In this document: piece by piece, positions 36,221 through 45,667 of the stretch
Layout: each line of letters begins with the position of its first letter
Position numbering within the stretch: the stretch's first letter is position 1
Assembly (NCBI GenBank): GCA_011800155.1
Contig: CM022368.1
Coordinates: forward strand, 3,906,001-3,970,000
Reading direction: 5' to 3'
Origin: Flammulina velutipes
Taxonomy: Eukaryota > Basidiomycota > Agaricomycetes > Agaricales > Physalacriaceae
DNA: 64,000 nucleotides
The notes under the pieces: model-generated
Databases searched by the model: none
The model's input: the letters and a program-made list of their open reading frames with translations, nothing else
Told to the model about the DNA's origin: nothing
Translations under genes and position numbers: made by a program

Positions 36221-39065
36221 ATGGATACTCCCAGCCTACTTATTACCCAACCCCCGGCTCCGGCTGGTCCTGGTGAGTCTCTTGTAGACGCTGCCATACA
36301 CGGAAGGGTGACCAGACAATCCTCAGGATTATACGAACCAAGTAATTATGACGGTTCGACTCCACCAAGCACTGGCCGCCAATCCCTAGCACCATTGCCA
36401 TCTTTATCATCTCTTGCTGGTCATGCGTATACCGCGAATCCGAAAACGAACAACGACGATGGTAAGGACATCATCCGCACGTGAAGTTCATACGCCTCAA
36501 CTACAGTCAGACACTCAATCCCGAAGCAGCCAACAAACTGATTATCCCGGTGAAACATCTGCCCCCGGTGCGGCAGATCCACCTCCTCGAGTTGGCGTAG
36601 ACCCCAAGGCGCCGTTTTGGGCTATTTACAACAAGGAAGCTGCCAGTTCTGATCGTGAGACAACTCGCGGATGGACAGGCAGTCTCGATTTGCTTCTCAT
36701 CGTTGTAAGTTCGATTAATTCCAGAAAGATTCTCACTCAACTGGTCAATGTTTAGACTGGCATATTTTCTGCCATAGTGACTGGATTCCTGGCCATGGAA
36801 CTCAGTCCCGAATCTTCTGAAGTACTTGCCAATACCCTCGTGCAATTCCTCGCTACGTCCAGCGCGCAATCCTTACTCGATGCAGTTCAGATACCACCCT
36901 CTAAGCAACGTGAACTCTACAACCTATTCTCAAAGCCTCCGCCACCTTCCGTACTGGCCATCGCTACCGTTACATCTTGGAGCACCTCCCTCACCTGCAC
37001 CCTCTGCATATTCCTCTATGCTTTCTACGTCAAATTCTGGCTGCACGAGTACCAACGCGGTCTGCGGAACGGGAGCACATACGACTGTGCCCAACGCCGA
37101 CAGGCGCGATGGGATGCCATGCTCAAGTTCAAAGTCGAGGAATGGATATTGCTCCTACCTTTGCTGATGCATTTGGCCATTATCTTCTTCTTCTTGGGCT
37201 TGATCATGAAGCTCTGGTCATACCATCGTATCGCGGGATATGTGGTGCTTGTTGAATCCGTGCTAGTGTTTGTGGTATACATGGGGCTGTCGGTGTGGCC
37301 GGCTCTGAAGGAGATGTGCCCGTATCACAACACACCGATGGCAATGGTGCCGCAAATCTTTCGGAGTGTGTGGGACTACTTTGTTGAGAGCGGGCGGTGG
37401 ATGTTCAGGCGGATATTGTGTCGAGTCCCTCTACCCATGTCGAAGTGGGCGGACGTTGACCTGGAGAAGGGCAGCTTGGAGGCAGAGTCGACTCTACCAT
37501 TGTATCGTCCCCACCCCCGAGCTGAGCGCGAGGATAACTTTGTGAAGAGGAACTGGAAGGATCTCACGTGGAATGCGGTCGCATGGTTCTTGGAGACGTC
37601 TCGACAGGCGTCAACAGTGGACCTGGCACTGAGGTCAATCAGGACTCTTCCTTACGTGCCGAGGAAAGCACGCGAACTCTTGTCTACCAGGATTCCCCGA
37701 CTTCTATACTCAAGGATCGTCAAAGAGCACGAAGGGGATGCCGGGAATGAAACGCAGGAGGAAGTGAATCCAAAGCAGGTCTACGAGTACACGCTCAGTT
37801 TCATCCACATCCTTAAATGTATTGCTCTCGACGCTGGCAATGCCGGGGACCTCACTCCACTGACTTCGCTTCCAACATCCTCCTCTTCCTCTGCGTACAG
37901 GCGACTGGACGAATCCATGATGCAAGCATGGGGCACGTATAAGACATCGCCTATGGTCGTTGACACATGGCCTATACACAACTATGTGGCTCTGATTTCA
38001 ATGGAGATGCTATTTTACCAGATCCACCCCAAAACCACGACTGGAGGCAACCTCGATCCACTGCACGATATGCATTTCCTTCTGGAAAGTCATGCCTCGC
38101 AGAAGAAATCGATGACGGGCCGCTCTTTGGCGCTCTTATTGGATAGTCTGGTGTACGTGTTAGCACGAACACAAAACGAGGAGATACGGCAGAGAACATT
38201 CAAAGTGCTAGTGCAGGTTGTCGGGACTCTTGGCCGGCGAGATTGCCTAGTGTTCAGACCTCTGGCTTCTTGCTTCAAGCTTTTGTTGACCATGGACGAG
38301 GAGGAGCGAGGATCGATACTCACAGAGCATGTCAATGCTGTGAGGGAGCAATCCTTCGCACATGGTCCAAAGAGCGGATTCAAGATGCTTTTGAACACTC
38401 TCAACAAAGTGATCATCGATCAAGACCCAGCCACTCAGGCTACTTCAGGCATCTTGCGATCTGTTTTCTTTATGGTCGCAAACTCACTTCCTATCGATGT
38501 AGCGGTCACAGAGCCCATCATACAGGACAATCTCTCACTTCTCCAGGACACACTCCTAGGTCAATCAGACAATGAGTGGCAACAATATGACCACTCATTT
38601 TGGATCGCCGAGTTCCTCTGCTACATTTACTTGTTGAAGGGGCACTCTGAGACCCCCCTTGAAGTATTCCGTCGACTTATGTCCTTCACACGATTCCATA
38701 CCGAAGACGAGCAACTACGAATTCTACGGAGGATATTTGACTTGATGAGGGCGCGGCTGAACAGTGATGATGTCGACCAGTGTGAGCAGGATGACATTTG
38801 TACATTTTTGGTGAAAACTTTGGGGGACAGTGTTCGGGGATCGCAGGAAAGGCATCGGATGCTCATCAGAATGCTAGCCGAAGACAGTTGGCTGTCGGAC
38901 GTAAAGCTCGTTTTGGCAGAGATGAAGACAGTCACCAAGCTTCGGGGGCAAGCAATGCTGGCCCTCTGGCAAGAGCGTATGTCAGAGTGGCCCGTCACAT
39001 ATAAGGAACTATTTGAAACGCTCGATAGCGTATTTACTGTTACGGACACTAATAATATGCTGTAA
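36221..39065 (+). CDS. DUF6535-domain membrane protein
   Basis: ATG 36221 (MDTPSLLITQPPAPAGPGES) opens a disordered N-terminus. Introns near 36461-36490 and 36705-36756 join it to the DUF6535 core: DPKAPFWAIYNKEAASSDRE, RGWTGSLDLLLIV/TGIFSAIVTGFLAMEL. Four membrane helices follow (e.g. LTCTLCIFLYAFYVKFW, LLPLLMHLAIIFFFLGLIM, YVVLVESVLVFVVYMGLSV), and a long soluble C-terminal region of about 550 residues with helical repeats. DUF6535 proteins are an expanded, functionally unknown family in Agaricomycetes. Total about 890 aa. The stop is only 21 bp from the stop of the convergent DUF6699 gene. Confidence 0.9.
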
Positions 39066-39086
39066 AACTATAATAACCACATGGGT

Positions 39087-40034
39087 TCAAGGTTCTTTGG
39101 TAGAAAACGAGGCCCGTAGATATACCTGCCAATGTGTACCAGTAGAATTCTGCCTTCCGTAGTCCGTATCGTAAATCAGCCCGTTGAATATAATATTCCC
39201 CGCCAATAGGTCATATTGTCTTTGTATATCGTTGCCTTCGGGGCACCGCCGTTCATATGTGGTTGATAAGACTTTACACTCTTCGTCTGTCAGTGATTTG
39301 AGGTCCCCACGGCGCAAAGGAGCGCGCATAACGAGGGATAGCATAGTCAAGAAGTCGGTCACCGTGACACCTGTCGGGTGGTATGAACTCACCACCACTG
39401 GCCAGGGAATGAACTTGGAAACAATTTTTAGTTCCGTTAGGCGTGGTACGGTGAGTGGTTCATGTCGAAAGTCGCTATCAGCCGAGATAGGTTGTGTGAC
39501 ATCCCATCGGAAAAGTATAGGAGACAATGAGGCGACGTGAGGGTTTACTTGGAGCGAATGTAGTTTCGTAGCTACGAAGGGTTCAAAAAGAGGAGCGTCT
39601 ATTGAGATGGTAAATATTGGGATGAACATAATCATGGGCCTGAACTGACAGTGTGCGCCTGGCTGCCATGGACCAGTAAGGACATCTCGGAATTCGGGAT
39701 ATTCGTCAGATTGGTGGGTAGGGCGCCCTGCCTTCAGCGGTGACGGAGCCATTTCGATTTCCTTAGCTTTGCCTTTCCCATTTTCGTCCTCTAATCGGCG
39801 TGACTGTATCCGTCGAGCAAAGTCAAAAGCCAATTCCTCCAACTGTCGTGCACTGTGCACATTCGGAAAAGTGACAGTGAAATCCTGGGCAGGTTTCCCG
39901 GGCGCGCCGCGTTGAGGAGTCGCGGGTTCAGCTATCGTGACCGCTGGCTTGCGGGAACTGGATTGGGAGCGGGAGTGGGAATGCGAGGAGCGGGACGGTT
40001 TGAGAATAGAGCGCGTTGCAGGGAGATTTTCCAT
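39087..40034 (-). CDS. DUF6699-domain protein (copy A)
   Basis: ATG 40034 (MENLPATRSILKPSRSSHSH…) begins a serine-rich basic leader, then a DUF6699 domain: W-P-…FRDVLTGPWQPG, LHSLQVNPHVASLSPILFRW, DVTQPISADSDF, IVSKFIPWPVVVSSYHPTGV, VTDFLTMLSLVMRAPL and a C-terminal YDLLAGNIIFNGLIY. The 315-codon frame is uninterrupted. A 51-nt in-frame segment (GTCAGT…CAATAG) after GAHC may be an intron, giving HYAPLFEPF instead of a hydrophobic insert. The family has no known function. The promoter and first codons are duplicated in inverted orientation at the end of the window. Confidence 0.82.
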   Translation of the reverse strand: MENLPATRSILKPSRSSHSHSRSQSSSRKPAVTIAEPATPQRGAPGKPAQDFTVTFPNVHSARQLEELAFDFARRIQSRRLEDENGKGKAKEIEMAPSPLKAGRPTHQSDEYPEFRDVLTGPWQPGAHCQFRPMIMFIPIFTISIDAPLFEPFVATKLHSLQVNPHVASLSPILFRWDVTQPISADSDFRHEPLTVPRLTELKIVSKFIPWPVVVSSYHPTGVTVTDFLTMLSLVMRAPLRRGDLKSLTDEECKVLSTTYERRCPEGNDIQRQYDLLAGNIIFNGLIYDTDYGRQNSTGTHWQVYLRASFSTKEP

Positions 40035-40320
40035 CCAAAACGAAAGTAGGGGTCAGTCTTCAAGAGAGAGACTTCAATTGTTTATAAACAGTGGGGAGAA
40101 CAATAACGCACGAGTTTTGATAGCAACCACGAAAGCAAGATAACAATAGCAATACAGATTCACATATGAACACAATAACAACTCGTTAGGCCGTTGGCGA
40201 TGCGTTCTGATATGTCCTAGTTGTCGACATGGACGATGGAGGCAAAGACAAGTCTTAATAGGGCGAACAACACGCACAAATACAGGTGCTGTCTCTCTTT
40301 GACTTGTGAAGGGAAAGCTG
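39960..40320 (-). repeat. Inverted segmental duplication, arm 1 (promoter and 5' end of DUF6699 gene)
   Basis: About 360 bp covering the first codons of the DUF6699 gene and roughly 290 bp upstream match 63641-64000 in inverted orientation, about 95% by eye. There are a few substitutions, one 4-nt indel in the leader and one 3-nt indel in the coding part. The match stops abruptly near 40320, at the sequence GGGAAAGC. Confidence 0.9.
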
Positions 40321-40430
40321 TTGAATACAAACGTTCCATCGGTATTGAAAGAGAATACAAGAAGATACATGATACGTATACAACATCGTCCATAGCGTCA
40401 TTCCATGTCGTGGGTATATGTTGCCGAAAC

Positions 40431-43233
40431 TCACTTGGGCTTCGTAGTGTTTCCATTGCTGTTCGGAACCATATCGAATAGGTCACTCTTCCAGCTATCT
40501 CCCTTCTCGGGGACAGTCTCCACACGGTTGACCCATCCAGCAGGATGGCCTGTGTTGGCCAAGATAGAATCACGCTTGTTTGAAACGACCTTGAACTGTG
40601 AAGACGTCTTGCTCAATTCGGACGCATTGTCCTTGACGGAGTCTTTCTTGGATTTGAAGGCCTGCGCGAGAGTTAGATTGAGGGTAGACAGACCGTGAAT
40701 ATCACCCACCTCTTGGAGAACACCTATTCGTCCTTTACCATCTTCTTTCTTCTTCTCTTCGTCCATCCGGTCACGGGCACTGACGAGAATACCGTCAATG
40801 TACTCCAAACTTGTTCGAATCGCATCGCCGACTGCCTTCTCAATCTGCTTCTTCACCAGCCCCATAGCAAGGGGCTTCAATGTCTTGTATAGGAAGTCGT
40901 GTTTCGAGTCGCGGATACTGAACTTGAGAGAGTCGACCTTCACATGGACGCGTTGGACAGAGAAGACAGAAGTCGGGTCTGTCGAAGAAGATGAAACGAT
41001 ATGCACCACCGCAGTCAGACCAGATCCACCGAGGACGACATCGGCAAGGCCGGAATCCTTTAGTTTTGGGATACCTGTCTTCTTCCGGAAGTAAAAGGCA
41101 ACATCGCGCATGTCGGCTTGCATTTGACCAAGTGTAAGTTTAATTTCATGCCTAGATTAGCTTGTCAGACGGGAAATTGAACAGTAAGGGAGAGATGAAC
41201 GAACTTGTTCTCCTCCAATCCATCTTGTACTGCAGCGTATGGACTGAACTTGACGTAGTTGTGGGCTTCAACGCCAACAATGTTAGGGAAGAGGTTACGT
41301 CCAGATAAGGTCAAGTTCTCGACGACCAGGTCAATAGAGTCGTCGGTGTATTCAATGCGAGGGATAGGAATGTATCCAACCTGTAAGAAAAGCGTTTAGG
41401 AGCGACATTGTCAAAGAGACACAGATATATCACCTTCTCAACTAGCATGGGGACAACTACTTTGCGAATGTCTGTCCAGAGGTCCTTCTTGAATGTCAAA
41501 CCACCACCTTCTCCCTCAGCGAACAACAAATCGCGAGTCAACTTGGCCCAATTGGAGGCGAACTTCGTGTTCCCAGGATCTTCACCAACTCCTTTGACGA
41601 ATTCACCGGCACCGTCGAACAAGCGGTTGAAGTGTTCCCTGTATTTTCCATCCTCGCCGTAAAAGACCTTGCCACCATCGACCCATCGATCAAAGGCAGT
41701 TGTGGATGCAGGCTCGAGGACATAGCCGGTCTTCAAGAGAACATCACGTAGCCAGTCGCGACCTTCCCCAAACCACTTTCGTAGTTCTGGGTCACGACGC
41801 GCGTCATCGGCGAGAGCGTCAAAGGGATCCATGATTATGTCCAGCGACCGTCCACCGGAGAACCGCTCAACGATTGTACGAAGCTGAGAAAGGGTAGTCT
41901 TCAGAGCAGGCTGAGAAATCTATTAGTATTTCGTCGCAGGGTTAGGATGTGGAATTTACATCTTTCGAGACGTCACCAGCACCCTCAGCGTGTCCATGGG
42001 CAACCTTCTGTCCAATCGATGCATATTCTTCGGCATAATCCAGAAGCCAAGTGATTGAGTCTTGATAATCTTGTTGTTTCTGGCATTCAATGAGGACCTA
42101 GACGGAGCAATTAGAAGGCGGGCGTTAGGTAGGCAGTGAGGGATAGATACCTTTTTGGCTCTCCAGATCCATTGGTCACGACGCTCCTTGGGGAAATACT
42201 CTTCATTCAAGAACTCCTTCCCGCGAGAAAAGGTCTCGTTGGCTTTGTCCTTGTGACCTTGAGGAATGGCGTCCTGTCGATGATGAAAACGAGTGAGAAG
42301 AGGAATGTGTGTGAACTTACCTTGACACGATTGAACAATCCAGCGACCTTGCCCTTCACTTCTTCTGGTTCGACTTCTCCCTCCCGGTTCTGGAGGTCGC
42401 GGGCCTCGTCCTGAGCCTGGCTCTTGATGTCTTGAACCTCTGATCGCGCCTGATCTACAGCTGGTGGTTGACCAGTTGCGGGAACTCCAGGTTGTGCAGC
42501 ACTTGTAGGAGAAGTTTGGGTGCCGGCCTGAGAAACGCTGGAGGGAACGGCGGATTCTACAAAGTGATCTTGCCTCTCGCCTTCGTCGACCATCTTGAGT
42601 TGGTCCTCGGTGGGTCGAACGCCTTCGGCGACCTTTACGGCGCCGCGTGCGGCGAGATCCCGAGCCACGACGGAGAAGTCGCTGATGAGTTTACGGAACT
42701 CGCCATTGGTCAATACCAAGTGAACGAGACTGCGAACGTGCTGAGATGCTGCAATATGATGTCAACCAATGGGAAAGAGTCCGTGTATTCAAAGGCATAC
42801 CAACGTTGGCATCTTCCTTGACCTTCTCTTTGTCGGGGAGATTCTCGGAGCCCTTGCCTTTAACGCCGCCTACAAAGCCTTGGCCGTCTACTTCGCGGGT
42901 CGCCCAGATCCATTCCTGGATGAGCTGGTCGCCGTTCTTCTCGTGAATGAGGGATCGCAGTGTCGTAAGGATGTCTTGGACGTCGTGAACGAGTTTCTGG
43001 CCTTCTTTGCTGAGCGAAGAGACATCTAGAGGCGGGTGAGACACTGCGTAGTCGAGCCATTTGTCCAGTTGGGTGTTCGACGGCAGCTGCGACTGGCGCA
43101 AGGCGGATAACGCGTTGAAGAGCTTGATTTTGCGCTTAACATCCGCGTCTTTGGCGACCTTGTCGACGGGGTCGATAACGCTGCCTTTGGCGGGATGAGC
43201 GCTGATGTCTTTGGGTGCGGGGGGTAAAGACAT
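40431..43233 (-). CDS. HAM1-like protein (hyphal anastomosis family, DUF4449/DUF5923 type)
   Basis: ATG 43233 (MSLPPAPKDISAHPAKGSVI). The N-terminal HAM1 domain is helical: KIKLFNALSALRQSQLPSNT, WLDYAVSHPPLDVSSLSKEG, VLTNGEFRKLISDFSVVARD. A linker rich in Q/A/P follows, then LNEEYFPKERRDQWIWRAKK, IMDPFDALADDARRDPELRK and a C-terminal lipid-binding-like beta domain (YIPIPRIEYTDDSIDLVVEN, VVHIVSSSSTDPTSVFSVQR, LYKTLKPLAMGLVKKQIEKA). It ends …SNGNTTKPK at 40431. About 870 aa over 8-10 exons. Members are needed for hyphal fusion in filamentous fungi; the C-terminal domain resembles BPI/SMP-type lipid-binding folds (inference). Its start is 122 bp from the divergent ORF hit by the retroelement. 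Confidence 0.85.
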
Positions 43234-43410
43234 GATGGATAGGGTTCAACCTGAAACCAAGACACTTTGTTTAAGTACGATTTGGGCTGGCCAATGACAG
43301 AAGGACGCCACTGGTGACGCCTAAAACGTCATACTTTAATTTTGCTTCTTTTCGATGTCGATCCAGACTCCACTGCGTTGCTGCGGCGCCTGTAAGCGTA
43401 TCATATATAT

Positions 43411-43590
43411 TGGAGTGGCCCGAGCGGTCGTCGAGGGAATCGCTGCCTCAGACGAGAATGCGATGATAGTATTGTGTGAAGACGCGAACAGAGAATTTAC
43501 AGAACGTGCCGAATGGCAATGCCAAACACGGCTCAACACCGCGTGTACGTGGCGTAACCAGCAGTGGACGCGTCACGACGCACCACTGCA
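43411..43590 (-). repeat. 3' LTR of the miniature retroelement
   Basis: 180 bp, begins TGGAGTGGCC and ends CACCACTGCA on the plus strand; identical by eye to 45202-45381. Because the ORF is on the minus strand this copy is the 3' LTR. Immediately inside it I find no classical polypurine tract; the nearest purine-rich run (GGAGGAG on the minus strand) is about 50 bp away. Confidence 0.92.
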
Positions 43591-43658
43591 TGTGCCCAGT
43601 ACAAAAAAATGCACGGCGTCCTCGTCGTGCCGTGAAGCTCCTCCTGCTAAACCTGCCC

Positions 43659-44927
43659 TCAACACGGTGGTGACCAACCCAAAAGCTCCAAAACCTGCGC
43701 GAGTTTGACCAATGATCTGGGATCTGCTGTCCAGCCTGCGCGAGACTCGAGTTTCTTCTCCTCCATGGGGAGCGTAGATGGCCGAATAGTAGGCTTCGTC
43801 GAATATACTGGGGTGGGCGGTGGCCTGGTAATCATCGGGATGCATGTTCGTTGTCGTGGATTGAATGTTCGTGCACGTCGTTGCAGACTGCCAAATGGAT
43901 GCGCTGCATGAGAACGTAGAACGGAAATGTCTCGTGCGCGACTCGATGGTGATACATGAAAAATGGGGATAATGGGAATCGATGCAGCGTCGTCGGCCCA
44001 GTCTAGCTTCGGTTTAGAAATAGGTGGTGGAACTGGATCGGCTGTGGTAGATGTTGGAGCGAGATGCTGAGGCGGGGGCGACAATGTAAAGTTGGCTTCG
44101 GTAGACGCGTCGTTATACTGTGGTCGGCCTTTGGGACATCGTCCTGACTTAGTATGGCCCGCAACGTTCCAGGAGTGACGTTCTCGAAGTGCGCCGTCGC
44201 AATTTTCGTACGCGCAATCTTCCTTCTTCGTCTCCTTGCAGTCCTCTACTGCCTTCGTATAGCCCTCCTCGTACCCCTGCGCGTGACCTTTCTCCTTGCC
44301 CTCCTTGTATCGAGCGTCCGACTCGTCGAGAGCCTCTCGCTGGATGGCGCGAACCTTGCGCCGAAACTCCTTGTCGTGCTCGTCCTTCGCCTGTGCGCGA
44401 CCGTCGTCGATACCTGTCTTGTACCCTAGCGTCTTCCCCTCCTTGAATCTCTTGTCGCCTTCCTCGTTGGCAACTCTCTGTGACTGTCGTAGTTGTTGCT
44501 TTAGGTCGTGTATCTGTGCGCGCATCCTCGTCTCCGTTTCCGTATAGTTATGTCCGGCATCCCAGAGAGCGCGTAAAGCAGTTGGTCGGTCAGATTCTGG
44601 GGAACGGATGAAGTCGGATAGCGCCTCGCGAAACGGGTCGTTGGGCAATGTGGCCTCTAAAAGGTCGAAAAATGAGGTGTACGTCGTTACTGGGAGCTTC
44701 GGCTCGACCGAGTATGCGGTGGGTGATGTAAACGTGTGCGCGGGGGCGGCTAACTGCTCGATATGTGCTGGTGGAAATGCTGGTGCTGGTGCTGTCGGCG
44801 CGAAGACCTCAGGTGCTGGTAGTGCTGCTATGCGTGCTCGTTCGCGCTCCTCTGCGCCAAGTGACTCGTGCTGCGCTCTCTCTGCATTTGGCTTGCCCTC
44901 TCTCTTTCCTCTAGTGGCCTTTGCCAT
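43659..44927 (-). CDS. Gag-like protein of the miniature retroelement
   Basis: A 422-aa uninterrupted frame starting MAKATRGKREGKPNAERAQ. A proline/alanine-rich N-terminal region is followed by a short helical domain (FFDLLEATLPNDPFREALSD). A long charged coiled coil comes next, with a repeated KEGKxxGYxxGxxDG-type motif (RFKEGKTLGYKTGIDDGRAQ; YKEGKEKGHAQGYEEGYTKA). A Cys/His cluster C-x4-C…GHTKSGRC resembles an atypical zinc knuckle. The tail contains KLDWADDAASIPIIP and is Arg/Pro-rich. Position between LTRs and lack of other ORFs support a gag-type packaging protein. It could alternatively be a captured host gene. The reading frame is intact, agreeing with recent transposition. Confidence 0.72.
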   Translation of the reverse strand: MAKATRGKREGKPNAERAQHESLGAEERERARIAALPAPEVFAPTAPAPAFPPAHIEQLAAPAHTFTSPTAYSVEPKLPVTTYTSFFDLLEATLPNDPFREALSDFIRSPESDRPTALRALWDAGHNYTETETRMRAQIHDLKQQLRQSQRVANEEGDKRFKEGKTLGYKTGIDDGRAQAKDEHDKEFRRKVRAIQREALDESDARYKEGKEKGHAQGYEEGYTKAVEDCKETKKEDCAYENCDGALRERHSWNVAGHTKSGRCPKGRPQYNDASTEANFTLSPPPQHLAPTSTTADPVPPPISKPKLDWADDAASIPIIPIFHVSPSSRARDISVLRSHAAHPFGSLQRRARTFNPRQRTCIPMITRPPPTPVYSTKPTIRPSTLPMEEKKLESRAGWTADPRSLVKLAQVLELLGWSPPC

Positions 44928-44962
44928 GCCTAAATCCGATACTCTGTGACGCTACCAATGTC

Positions 44963-45026
44963 TATGCCTATGCCTCTGCCGTGCGTCTTTGCCGTGCTTC
45001 TATGCCTATGCCTATGCCTATGCCTA
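44963..45026. repeat. Imperfect TATGCC hexanucleotide repeat
   Basis: About ten units of (TATGCC) with interruptions, lying in the leader between the 5' LTR and the gag-like start. Such repeats expand by slippage and could serve to date or distinguish copies of the element. Confidence 0.85.
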
Positions 45027-45171
45027 TTGCGGATGTGTTTCCAGTCCTATTGTTGTCTATGCCGTGTTCCAAAATGCGAGTCCCGATAGCTGAATGCTGC
45101 AAAGCGATGCCAGAGCTGAATGGCGCGAAAACGACGAAATGCAAAAAAAACAAAGCAAAGAAACTGTGTGC

Positions 45172-45198
45172 GTGGCCCGAATCAAACTCTCATCACCA
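45172..45198 (-). other. Primer-binding-site-like sequence of the retroelement
   Basis: On the minus strand, three bases after the end of the 5' LTR, the sequence begins TGGTGATGAGAGTTTGATTC. Its complement ends in …CATCACCA and fits a tRNA 3' end: CCA, discriminator A, 7-nt acceptor strand TCTCATC, 5-nt T-stem CAAAC and GAAT of the T-loop. The matching tRNA is not in this window, so the primer is not identified. Confidence 0.5.
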
Positions 45199-45201
45199 GA
45201 A

Positions 45202-45381
45202 TGGAGTGGCCCGAGCGGTCGTCGAGGGAATCGCTGCCTCAGACGAGAATGCGATGATAGTATTGTGTGAAGACGCGAACAGAGAATTTACAGAACGTGC
45301 CGAATGGCAATGCCAAACACGGCTCAACACCGCGTGTACGTGGCGTAACCAGCAGTGGACGCGTCACGACGCACCACTGCA
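45202..45381 (-). repeat. 5' LTR of the miniature retroelement
   Basis: 180 bp, identical by eye to 43411-43590. On the minus strand it begins TGCAGTGGTG and ends GGCCACTCCA. It should hold the promoter and R region of the element; no TATA motif is obvious. Confidence 0.92.
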
Positions 45382-45667
45382 ATATTCAATTCCAACGAAC
45401 TCACCGTTTGACATAGAATTCGACTCTCCCAAAGCCTGGAAATTGAACGGTATCCTCATGGTGCGAGAAGAGAAACGATGCGTTACGTCACAGTTGACGC
45501 GACTATCCGAATACGTGCGACGTGCGTTCCCAAATTTGGAATTCACCTGTTACCGTCTAAGTCCTCCAAGGTCAAGCTTTCAAGCTCCGAGTGTCGTTGA
45601 AACGGTCCATCGAGTCATCACAAAAATGGAGAAATCAATAGCAACGAAAGAACAACCTACAGTATAG

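Larger units (their letters stand above)
43411..45381 (-). mobile_element. Miniature LTR retrotransposon with one gag-like ORF (GR-TRIM type)
   Basis: A 1,971-bp element bounded by two 180-bp direct repeats identical by eye, each running TG…CA. It is flanked by ATAT (43407-43410 and 45382-45385), a 4-bp target-site duplication. The single ORF lies on the minus strand, so the element is read from 45381 to 43411. A primer-binding-like site follows the 5' repeat. No reverse transcriptase, RNase H, protease or integrase can be encoded in the remaining space, so mobility needs a partner in trans. Gag-related terminal-repeat retrotransposons in miniature are known from fungi; assignment to that group is from structure, not homology search. 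Identical LTRs point to very recent insertion. Confidence 0.85.
43355..45667 (+). pseudogene. Host ORF split by the retroelement
   Basis: A plus-strand ORF starts at ATG 43355 (MSIQTPLRCCGACKRIIY) and is broken after about 18 codons by the LTR element at 43411-45381. The frame resumes downstream (SIPTNSPFDIEFDSPKAWKL… to a stop at 45665-45667) with a protein-like sequence ending …HRVITKMEKSIATKEQPTV. Removing element plus one ATAT copy does not leave the two parts in the same frame. A GTAAGC donor-like site sits about 18 nt before the insertion and an ACATAG acceptor-like site lies about 35 nt after it, so the element may have entered a roughly 50-nt intron. That exact splice gives a stop codon, so the original structure is unsure. 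Function unknown. Confidence 0.45.

Noticed and set aside
36049..36297. Short frames and TG run upstream of the DUF6535 gene
   Set aside because: Simple sequence and promoter DNA; no gene-like features.
43411..45381. Plus-strand orientation for the retroelement
   Set aside because: The sequence after 43590 does not start with TGG and no plus-strand gag ORF exists, whereas the minus strand has both a primer-site match and the only long ORF.
44921..45667. 248-codon plus-strand frame across the 5' LTR
   Set aside because: It runs through the hexanucleotide repeat and the LTR and joins host sequence by chance; not a fusion gene.
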